DNA of 64,000 nucleotides from Micromonospora_H sonneratiae (GTDB taxonomy: Bacteria; Actinomycetota; Actinomycetes; Mycobacteriales; Micromonosporaceae), in contig NZ_JBHTMP010000001.1 in assembly GCF_042679305.1 (NCBI RefSeq), positions 1-64,000 on the forward strand, read 5' to 3'. The notes beneath the pieces are model-generated. The model saw only the letters and a program-made list of their open reading frames with translations, had not been told where the DNA came from and made no database searches. Positions within the stretch are counted from its first letter, which is position 1. Each line of letters begins with the position of its first letter. Made by a program: the position numbers and the translations under genes. This document shows, in pieces, positions 24,644-31,814 of this stretch.

Positions 24644-25636
24644 TCACACCACCTTCGCAACGAGTTCGGCCAGGACTGGGTACCTGGCTGCGGCGAGGAT
24701 CACGCCGAAGAGGGCCAGGCACACGGCTGCGGTGCCGACCAGGGGCCGGTCGCGCAGCAGGGTCCGCACCGGGTCACCGCCGTCCCGATGCACGATCACC
24801 AACTGCAGGTAGCGAAAGGCCCCGAACAGTACGGCGGGCAGCGACACCAGCATCGCCGCACTGGTGTACGGGCCAAGCAACGCGTCCTGCTGCAGGTAGA
24901 GCAGGAACGTGGTCACCGCCAACAGGCAGTTGAACCCCAGCAGCAGTTCCAGGAACGGAATCGAGTAGCCACGCAGCGCCGGCCGGTGCGTTCCGCCGTA
25001 CGCGCCCAGTTCGTGCCGACGTTTGCCGAGGATCAGCAGGAGGCACCCGGCCAGGGCACAGGCCAACAGCCAACCGGAGACCGGCTCGCCGGTGGCCAGG
25101 TACCCCTGGGCCAGCCGCAGTTGGAACCCGGCCGCGACGACGAACACGTCCACCAGCGGCACGTGCTTGAGTCTGCGGCTGTAGGCCACGTTGAGCAGCA
25201 GGTAGAGCGGCACCGGCCACCACAGCGTGAACGGTTGCGTGGCCAGCAGCCCGGCCAGCAGCACCGCCAGCGTCACCGCGAAGAGCCGCGCGGTGGTGAC
25301 ACCGACCCGTCCCGAGGCGATCGGCCGGAGCCGCTTGACCGGGTGTTCCCGGTCGCGGTGCCGGTCGGCGATGTCGTTGAAGACGTAGACCAGTGACGAG
25401 GCGAGAACGAACGCCACGACGCTCCAGCCGATGCGGCCCAGCGTCCCGACGCTCCAGCTGGCCGTGTCCAGCAACGGCAGCGGTACGGCGATCAGGTTCT
25501 TCGGCCACTGCCCGGGGCGGACCAGCGTCATCAGGGCACGCAGTCGGATCCGCCCGGGGGCGGTGGCCGACAGCGGAAGTGGATCCGGCAACGGCGGGGT
25601 GGTCGGCTGGGCCACCGTCCGGGGAACGGTGCTCAT
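24644..25636 (-). CDS. UbiA-family prenyltransferase, decaprenyl-phosphate phosphoribosyltransferase-like
   Basis: 330-aa polytopic enzyme transferring a group to or from a polyprenyl (phosphate) substrate. The first Asp-rich motif is FNDIADRHRDREHPVKRLRP (NDxxDxxxD) and the second is DVFVVAAGFQLRLAQG. Both, and the RPGQWPKNL entry, are typical of the DPPR synthase subgroup (Rv3806c-like), which attaches phosphoribose to decaprenyl phosphate in arabinan synthesis. Starts at the ATG at 25636 with a strong GGGAGGGAG ribosome-binding site; the longer frame is spurious. Adjacent SDR and glycosyltransferase genes make a lipid-linked pentose pathway plausible, though not proven. Confidence 0.8.
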   Translation of the reverse strand: MSTVPRTVAQPTTPPLPDPLPLSATAPGRIRLRALMTLVRPGQWPKNLIAVPLPLLDTASWSVGTLGRIGWSVVAFVLASSLVYVFNDIADRHRDREHPVKRLRPIASGRVGVTTARLFAVTLAVLLAGLLATQPFTLWWPVPLYLLLNVAYSRRLKHVPLVDVFVVAAGFQLRLAQGYLATGEPVSGWLLACALAGCLLLILGKRRHELGAYGGTHRPALRGYSIPFLELLLGFNCLLAVTTFLLYLQQDALLGPYTSAAMLVSLPAVLFGAFRYLQLVIVHRDGGDPVRTLLRDRPLVGTAAVCLALFGVILAAARYPVLAELVAKVV

Positions 25637-25650
25637 GTCACTCTCCCTCC

Positions 25651-26691
25651 CTAGAAGAAGTGCCGGGCCAGGCCGAGCACGCCCTGCCGCCACGGGTCGC
25701 GGCTGGTCCGACCGCCGGTGCGCGGGGCGGTCGTCGACTGCCGCTGGCCCCGCCACCAGGCGTAGGTCTGCAGGATCGCGTCGCGATTGGACAGTTTCGG
25801 CTGATAGCCGAGGCGGGCAGCGGCGTGCTCGATGCTGACGTACGAGTCGGCCCGGAGTTTGTGCAGCAACCGCCCGTACACCGGCGAGAGCCGTACCGCC
25901 TGTAGGACGCGCAGGACGGCCAGCGCCGGCGCGGCCGGCATACCGATCACCCGTTTACCGTGCCCGGCGGCATCGAGCACCGCCTGGAAGTCCTGTGCGA
26001 GGGTGCCGAAGTCGGCGGCGGCGATGTTGTAGGTGTCGTTGGCGACCTCGGGCTCGGCCCGCAGGACGGACTCGACCGCGTCGAGCAGGTCCGGCATCGC
26101 CAGCATCTGGATGCGTACGTCCCCCCGGCCGAGTACCGGGAAGTGCCGCCCCTGCTCGGCCCACTCGAACAGCATCGCGAACAGCCCCATCCGCCCCGGT
26201 CCGAGGAACGTCTTGGGCCGCAGGATCGGCAGGCAGAGGCCTTCGGCCCGGTGGCGTTCGCAGATCACCTCCGCTTCGGCCTTGGCCCGGCTGTACGGGT
26301 CGACCGGCTCGCGTGGGTACCGTTCCGTCGTCGGTACGACCGACGGCAGCCCGTACACGGCGGTGGAGGAGATGTGCACGACGCGACCGACCCGGGCAGC
26401 CCCCGCCGCAGCGAGCACACTGCCGGTACCGTCGACGATCACCGAGCGGATCTGCTCCACCGGGTAGCTGGGCAGGGCCGATGCGGTGTGCACCACCACG
26501 TCGAGCCCGTCGAATAGTTGCCGCAGCCGGGACGTGTCGCGCACGTCGGCCAACTCGTGCCGGGCCCCGGGGACGGGCTGCTCCGCCGGGCGCAGGTCCA
26601 CTCCGACGACGTCGTGTCCCCGGCCGGCCAGCCGCTCGACCAGGTGGGAGCCGAGCATCCCGGCCGCCCCGGTCACCGCGATCCGGGTCAC
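25651..26691 (-). CDS. NAD-dependent epimerase/dehydratase (extended SDR)
   Basis: 346-aa extended short-chain dehydrogenase. Rossmann NAD motif TGAAGMLGSHL (GxxGxxG) lies at the N-terminus, catalytic Tyr/Lys in YSRAKAEAE and the preceding Ser in HISSTAVYG. The C-terminal substrate domain contains GRGDVRIQMLAMPDL and DTYNIAAADFG, typical of nucleotide-sugar or sterol-type epimerases. Two adjacent GTG codons can start it; the one at 26691 overlaps the aminotransferase stop by 4 bases and is preferred. With the UbiA protein next to it, a DprE-like or sugar-modifying step is one possibility; the substrate is unknown. Confidence 0.82.
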   Translation of the reverse strand: MTRIAVTGAAGMLGSHLVERLAGRGHDVVGVDLRPAEQPVPGARHELADVRDTSRLRQLFDGLDVVVHTASALPSYPVEQIRSVIVDGTGSVLAAAGAARVGRVVHISSTAVYGLPSVVPTTERYPREPVDPYSRAKAEAEVICERHRAEGLCLPILRPKTFLGPGRMGLFAMLFEWAEQGRHFPVLGRGDVRIQMLAMPDLLDAVESVLRAEPEVANDTYNIAAADFGTLAQDFQAVLDAAGHGKRVIGMPAAPALAVLRVLQAVRLSPVYGRLLHKLRADSYVSIEHAAARLGYQPKLSNRDAILQTYAWWRGQRQSTTAPRTGGRTSRDPWRQGVLGLARHFF

Positions 26692-28100
26692 CACAGCGAA
26701 CTCACCTTCTCGGCGACGAACCGGGTGGTGAGCCGGGTCAGGCCGACGCTCAGGGTGGCGTCCAGCGCCGTCACGAACCGCTCCACCTCGTCCAACGGCG
26801 TGACCAGGGCCGGACCGGCGACCAGCGGATGGTCACCGTTGAGGGTGTAGTAGGCATAGATGTCGTGGGTGCGGTACAGCTCGTCGATCACCGCACAGGT
26901 GATCAGCTTCGTACGGAACCGGGGGTCCTTGGCGATTCCACCGGGGGCCAGTCTGCCCACCAGGTCGAGCAGCTTCGGCCCGCCGTCCAGGAACACCCCC
27001 CACAGCGCACCGGCTCCGGCGACCCGGTCGACGGCGTCCGGGTGCTGCTTGGCCAGTCGTTGGAGGCCGCTGCTCAGCACCTCCTCGATGGCCCGGGCCT
27101 TCGCCGGGTAGTCGTCCTCCACCACGATGTTGACCGCCTCGATCGCGGTCGCGCACTCCTCGCCGAAGCCGTAGTAGGTGGTGCTGGTGCTCTGCAACAG
27201 CGCATCCCGGGAGTTGTCGTACGCCTTGCGGAAGATCCGCTCCCGGGCCACGTACGCCGAGATCGAGGACTTGCCGCCACCGAAGGACTTCGAGGTGGTC
27301 ACCACGTCGGGGATCAGTCCCGGATAGCGCATGAAGTAGAAGAGGCTGCCGGTCTTGCCCCAGCCGCTGTAGATCTCGTCGAAGATCAGCACGATGTCGT
27401 TCTCGGTGCACAACTGCCGGACGCCGCGTAGGAACTCCTCCGAGCACCAGCGCATCGTCGAGGCGCTGAACGGCTCGATGAGCAGCGCGTAGACGTCTCC
27501 CCGGTGCGCCTGGACCGCCGCCCGTACCGAGTCGAGGTCGTCGTAGGTGAAGGTGACGATGCCCGGGATCGTGGGGAAGGTGAAGGCCTGCGGCGAGCCG
27601 GTGAGTCCCCCGCTGCCCAGCAGCTTGCCGTGGAAGCTGATGTCGGCCCGCAGGATCGTGCCCCGTCGCCCCCCGTGGTACTTGTACGCCAGCTTCACCG
27701 CGCCCTCCACCGCTTCGGCACCCGAGTTCGGCAGGAACGACATGCTGAGGTCACCGGGCAGGAGTTGGGCGAGGTTGTGACTGAGCGCGGCGAGGTACGG
27801 CGAGAAGTAGGTCTTGTGCACCTCCATCCGCTGCCGTGCCGCGAAGCGTTTCCGGGCGGCGAGGACCCGTGGGTGGTTGTGTCCGTGGCTGAGTACCCCG
27901 ACCCCGCCGGTGAAGTCGAGTATCCGTCGGCCGTCCCGGGTGTACAGGTACGCACCCTCGGCCCGGTCGACCAGCTCCCGTCCGAAGCCGAACGACGTCA
28001 TCAGACCGGTCTGCGACCGGTTGACGTACCGCCGGTAGAGGTCGTGCACCTGCTTCACACTCAGCTCTTCGCACTCGTCCACTCCGATGAGCTCGACCAT
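26688..28100 (-). CDS. Class III aminotransferase (PLP-dependent)
   Basis: 470-aa fold-type I aminotransferase. Seen: LDFTGGVGVLSHGHNHPRV (N-terminal substrate region), LPNSGAEAVEGAVKLA (phosphate-binding), LIFDEIYSGWGKTG (the Asp that contacts the PLP pyridine nitrogen) and the Schiff-base lysine in TTSKSFGGGKSS. Class III members act on omega-amino or amino-sugar-like substrates. It overlaps the preceding flippase-like gene by 40 bases and the SDR by 4, implying it is an obligate part of the pathway. It may install an amino group on the glycan or polar head. Confidence 0.87.
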   Translation of the reverse strand: MVELIGVDECEELSVKQVHDLYRRYVNRSQTGLMTSFGFGRELVDRAEGAYLYTRDGRRILDFTGGVGVLSHGHNHPRVLAARKRFAARQRMEVHKTYFSPYLAALSHNLAQLLPGDLSMSFLPNSGAEAVEGAVKLAYKYHGGRRGTILRADISFHGKLLGSGGLTGSPQAFTFPTIPGIVTFTYDDLDSVRAAVQAHRGDVYALLIEPFSASTMRWCSEEFLRGVRQLCTENDIVLIFDEIYSGWGKTGSLFYFMRYPGLIPDVVTTSKSFGGGKSSISAYVARERIFRKAYDNSRDALLQSTSTTYYGFGEECATAIEAVNIVVEDDYPAKARAIEEVLSSGLQRLAKQHPDAVDRVAGAGALWGVFLDGGPKLLDLVGRLAPGGIAKDPRFRTKLITCAVIDELYRTHDIYAYYTLNGDHPLVAGPALVTPLDEVERFVTALDATLSVGLTRLTTRFVAEKVSSLW

Positions 28101-29074
28101 GCTGGTTCCTCCTCTCCGTTCTGCGATTCCGCCCGGCGCTGCGCCGCGCGGGCCAACAGCACCACCACGCCGGCGGTGCCAACCTCGGTGATCAGGCAGA
28201 TGATTCGACTGGCGACCAGGACCACCCCGATGGCGTGCACCGGAAGGACCGGTGCGAGCGCGAGGACCAGCAGCACCTCACGCACCCCGACCCCGTCGGG
28301 TACGAAGACCGCCAGGCTGCCGATCGTGACCGCCAACGCGAAGCCACCGATCGCGGCGGGCAGCGCGGAAAGTGGTTCGGCACCCAGGGCCACCGCCAGC
28401 GCCCACAGGTGCAGTCCGGAGACCAGCCAGCCGAGCAGTTGCGTGGTGATGGCGATCCGCATTCCCCGGCCGGCCTCCGGTGGCACGGTGAGCGGCCGGC
28501 CCGCGCGACGCGCCGCCATGGCGATCAGTCGTCCCAACGCCCGTGGCCAGATCAGACCGGCCAGGACCAGCACACCGGGGAGGACCAGCCAGGCCACGTA
28601 CCCGTCGACGACAGTCGGCCCCACCACCGCTCCCACCGCCAGGCCGCAGAACACCGTGACGGCCAGGCTCAGCCCGAACGCCGCGGACATCACACCCGGT
28701 CCGATCCCGACGGCCCGCCCGAGCCGGATCTGCAGCAGCAGGGTCCACACCCGGCCGGGCACGAACTTCGCCAGGAAGCCGAGGTAGTAGATGCGGGCGG
28801 CACCGGACAGCGGCACCGACCGGCCGAGATCGGCCAGCAGGGCCCGCCAGGAGACCAGGCCGATCAGCAGACCGACGACATTGGCCACGGCCGCCAGTAC
28901 CAGCCAGCTCGCGCCGGGCCCGGTCAGCAGCAGCCCCACCTGTTCCCAGCCCGGTCCCCGGGCGGCCAGCACCACACCGATGGTGATGGCCACCAGGTAG
29001 GCGACGGCCACCAACGCCCGGCCGACCCGTCTGCGGTAGCCCGGCCGATCGACAGGGCCCTCGACGGTACTCAC
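28061..29074 (-). CDS. Lysylphosphatidylglycerol synthase TM-region/flippase-like membrane protein
   Basis: 337-aa integral membrane protein with about eight hydrophobic helices, matching the UPF0104/LPG-synthase transmembrane domain without the catalytic aminoacyl-transferase domain. Characteristic segments are YLGFLAKFVPGRVWTLLLQ and FVPDGVGVREVLL. Stand-alone forms are found in glycan operons (AglD-like) and are proposed to move lipid-linked precursors; the role here is inferred. The GTG at 29074 overlaps the upstream glycosyltransferase stop by 4 bases; the C-terminus overlaps the aminotransferase start. Confidence 0.75.
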   Translation of the reverse strand: MSTVEGPVDRPGYRRRVGRALVAVAYLVAITIGVVLAARGPGWEQVGLLLTGPGASWLVLAAVANVVGLLIGLVSWRALLADLGRSVPLSGAARIYYLGFLAKFVPGRVWTLLLQIRLGRAVGIGPGVMSAAFGLSLAVTVFCGLAVGAVVGPTVVDGYVAWLVLPGVLVLAGLIWPRALGRLIAMAARRAGRPLTVPPEAGRGMRIAITTQLLGWLVSGLHLWALAVALGAEPLSALPAAIGGFALAVTIGSLAVFVPDGVGVREVLLVLALAPVLPVHAIGVVLVASRIICLITEVGTAGVVVLLARAAQRRAESQNGEEEPAWSSSSEWTSAKS

Positions 29075-30159
29075 GGTTTCACCGGTTCGGCTGCGGCCAT
29101 GGTGGGACCGGCGACTTCGCGGACCGCCCCGAGCAGCGCCCCCGCGACGATGGTCGCCTGTACCAGGAGGTGCAGGCCGAGGAAGACACCCAGGAAGCGG
29201 ACCCCGCGATGGGCCACCACCCCCCGCACCATCGGCAGGTCGCTGACGACGAACGCCAGGAGGCACACCATCGGTACGGCCAGCGTCCACGGGCTCCAGA
29301 GCGCGGTCGGAACCGCCAGCAGGCCGGACGCGACCGTCATCGCACCGCAGAGGACGGTCGGTGCCCGGTTCGCCACCAGCGGTCTGGCCGACTCCTCCGT
29401 CCGCTCGGTCGGTGCCGCCGGTATGCCACCCCCGGCCCGGGTCCGGCGCTCGATCAGCATCATCGAGGGCAGCAGCCGTGAGCGACGTAGCTGCTCACGC
29501 AGCATGGGCACGAGCCGGTCGACGTCGTCGTGCCATCCGGTGACGGTTTCGGTGAGCAGGATGCCGAAGCGTCGTCCGAACCGGGTGCTGAACTCCACGT
29601 CCTCGCTGTCGCGCAGCCGCTCGTCGAAGCCGCCGACCGCCTGGAAGGCGTCGCGTCGGATGGCGGCCAGGGCGAAGATCGCGGTCCTGACCCGGCCGAC
29701 GCTGCGGCGACGCCACAGGTATCCGTGCAGTGTCTTGTAGCGTTCCACCGGCCCGTCGTCGACCAGCGGGTCAGGTCCGTACATGCCCTGCACGCAGGCG
29801 TATTCGGGATCGGCCAGCAACAGCCTGACCGCATTGGCGACCGCGTCGGGCGCGAGCGCGCCATCAGCATCGGCGAAGAAGAGGATTTCTCCGGTTGCCG
29901 CGGCGGCCCCGGCGTTACGTGCGGCCGAAACACCGCCGTTGACCGGTAGTCGGATCACGGTGCAGTCGAGGCGCTCGGCCAATTCCGCCGATCCGTCGAC
30001 ACTGGCGTCATCCACGACCAGCACCTCTTTGATGGGAATGCACTGTTGGCGTACTGAGCGCAGACACGCGGAAAGTGTCCGTGCAGCGTTATAACAAGGG
30101 ACAATCACGGAGATCATTGGGACTTGCGTCCACATCGGACTCGCTAGAGTCCTGCTCAT
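29071..30159 (-). CDS. Family 2 glycosyltransferase (third, diverged paralog)
   Basis: 362-aa GT2 enzyme and first gene of the operon. Motifs: ISVIVPCYNAARTLSACL, VVDDASVDGS, FFADADGALAPDAV (DxD) and an acceptor-side DSEDVEFSTRFG. It keeps the pattern of the downstream pair (DPLVDDGPVERYKTLHGYLW versus EPLIRDSLVEEYRALQ), so all three share ancestry, but it is much more diverged. Several ATGs are possible; the one at 30159 has a GGTGAG site at the right distance. The divergent regulator frame opens one base away, so one of the two annotated starts is probably too long. Confidence 0.83.
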   Translation of the reverse strand: MSRTLASPMWTQVPMISVIVPCYNAARTLSACLRSVRQQCIPIKEVLVVDDASVDGSAELAERLDCTVIRLPVNGGVSAARNAGAAAATGEILFFADADGALAPDAVANAVRLLLADPEYACVQGMYGPDPLVDDGPVERYKTLHGYLWRRRSVGRVRTAIFALAAIRRDAFQAVGGFDERLRDSEDVEFSTRFGRRFGILLTETVTGWHDDVDRLVPMLREQLRRSRLLPSMMLIERRTRAGGGIPAAPTERTEESARPLVANRAPTVLCGAMTVASGLLAVPTALWSPWTLAVPMVCLLAFVVSDLPMVRGVVAHRGVRFLGVFLGLHLLVQATIVAGALLGAVREVAGPTMAAAEPVKP

Positions 30160-31696
30160 GCCTGCTCACCCCACCCATGGTTTCGAGCACAAACAATCAC
30201 GGATCAACACACCTCACTATTTGTACGGGAGCGGTGAATCATCCACCCAGACCAATGGCACTACTGAATCCCGGGCCAAATCGGCCTGGCTACCGATGCT
30301 CGACCTCACCGGGCGGACCGGTCCGCTGCACGAACGGCTGGCCAGCGCGCTGCGGTCCGCGATCCGAACCGGACAATTACCGTCCGGCATCACACTTCCG
30401 CCGAGCCGAACGCTGGCCAACGACCTCGGCTGCTCACGTTGGGTGGTCACCGAGGCATACGGACGCCTCGTCTCGGAAGGATTCCTGCAGGCCCGGACCG
30501 GTTCCGGCACCCGGGTACAGGGCGATGTCGGTACCATCGACCCGGCGGGAACGGCCGAACCGGGGACGCCCGTACCACGGCCGACCAGCTACCGCTACGA
30601 CATGCTTCCCGGGGTCGCCGACCTGCGGGCGTTTCCTCGGCAGCGGTGGGCCGAGGCGGTGCGCGCAGCCACGACCACAATGGTCTACGACGATCTGTGG
30701 TACGCCGACGACAATGGCCTGCCGCTACTGCGCCGCAGGCTGGCCGAATACCTCATCCGCTGTCGCGGGGCACTCGTCACGCCCAAGGACGTGATAGTCA
30801 CCTCGGGCACCACCAACGGGCTCGCGCAGGCATTCCGCACGCTCCGGCATGCCGGTTTCACCTCCGTCGCCGTCGAAAACCCGAGTTGGCAGCGACCATG
30901 GTGGGCGGCCCGTGAGGTCGGACTACGTGTCGTGCCGATTCCCGTCGACGACGGTGGTTTGCAGGTGGAAAAAATTATCGGCAGAAAAGAACTACGCGCA
31001 GTGTTGGTCACCCCCGCACACCAGTTCCCCACCGGCGTTTCATTGGCACCCGAACGACGCCGGCAGTTGCTCGAATGGCTGCACCACGTCGACGGCGTAC
31101 TCCTCGAGGACGACTACGACGCGGAGTTCCGTTACGACCGCCTCCCGGTCCCGACGGTGCAGGGTATGGACCCCGCCAGGGTGTTCCTCTTCGGCTCCGT
31201 CAGCAAGACCCTGGCGCCCGCCGTCGGGCTGGGCTGGATGGCGCTGCCGCCCCGGTGGCGTGCCCTGGTACGCGTGGCCAACCCGGCGGCCAGCGGTCCG
31301 TCCCCGCTCACCCAGGCGGCCTTTGCCCACTTCGTCACGAGCGGTGGTTTCGACCGGCATCTACGCGACAGCCGGCGGCGGCTCAGGACACGGCGTGACG
31401 CGTTGGTCGCGGCGTTGCGTCAACGCCTACCCGAGTTCCCGGTCACCGGCATCGCCGCCGGACTGCACCTGGTCCTGGAACTGGGTACGGCCCACGCCGG
31501 TCGGGTGCCGGCGCTGCTGGCCCGGCTGGGCCGTGCCGGCGTACGACTCTCCGACCTGGACACCTTCCGTAGTGAACCGGCCCCGCACCGACCCGGCCTG
31601 GTGCTCGGCTACGGCAACCTCACCGACAGCGTGATCGACGAGGCGGTGGCCCAACTGGCGACCACGATCGACGGCGACGCCCGGAACCACCGCTGA
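30158..31696 (+). CDS. MocR-family transcription regulator (GntR wHTH plus aminotransferase domain)
   Basis: 512 aa as drawn. Residues about 50-120 form a GntR-type winged helix (PLHERLASALRSAIRTGQLP; LPPSRTLANDLGCSRWVVTE). The remainder is a fold-type I aminotransferase domain that in MocR/PdxR proteins senses PLP or an amino-acid derivative; its PLP lysine is in GSVSKTLAPAVGLGW, near residue 348. The start is uncertain: the first ~40 residues are not conserved and lack a ribosome-binding site, so an in-frame start closer to 30296 is possible. MocR regulators commonly control the divergent operon, here the eight glycan genes. One TTA codon lies at 30377-30379. Confidence 0.85.
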   Translation: MPAHPTHGFEHKQSRINTPHYLYGSGESSTQTNGTTESRAKSAWLPMLDLTGRTGPLHERLASALRSAIRTGQLPSGITLPPSRTLANDLGCSRWVVTEAYGRLVSEGFLQARTGSGTRVQGDVGTIDPAGTAEPGTPVPRPTSYRYDMLPGVADLRAFPRQRWAEAVRAATTTMVYDDLWYADDNGLPLLRRRLAEYLIRCRGALVTPKDVIVTSGTTNGLAQAFRTLRHAGFTSVAVENPSWQRPWWAAREVGLRVVPIPVDDGGLQVEKIIGRKELRAVLVTPAHQFPTGVSLAPERRRQLLEWLHHVDGVLLEDDYDAEFRYDRLPVPTVQGMDPARVFLFGSVSKTLAPAVGLGWMALPPRWRALVRVANPAASGPSPLTQAAFAHFVTSGGFDRHLRDSRRRLRTRRDALVAALRQRLPEFPVTGIAAGLHLVLELGTAHAGRVPALLARLGRAGVRLSDLDTFRSEPAPHRPGLVLGYGNLTDSVIDEAVAQLATTIDGDARNHR

Positions 31697-31715
31697 TCGT
31701 CCGAACCAGGCCCCT

Positions 31716-31770
31716 TGACAGCAATCGATCGATGAACGAGGTTGTCCCCTACCTGACAGTTGATCGATTG
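31716..31770 (+). promoter_or_regulatory. Paired repeats upstream of the M14 peptidase gene
   Basis: TGACAG occurs at 31716-31721 and 31754-31759, each followed within 2-3 bases by ATCGAT. The outer arms CAATCGATC (31722-31730) and GATCGATTG (31762-31770) form an inverted repeat. A TTGACA -35-like box is at 31715-31720. Likely a promoter-operator region; the regulator is unknown. Confidence 0.5.
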
Positions 31771-31814
31771 GCCTGGCGGAACAAACGGGGGATTCGACCA
31801 CGATCGGAGAACTG

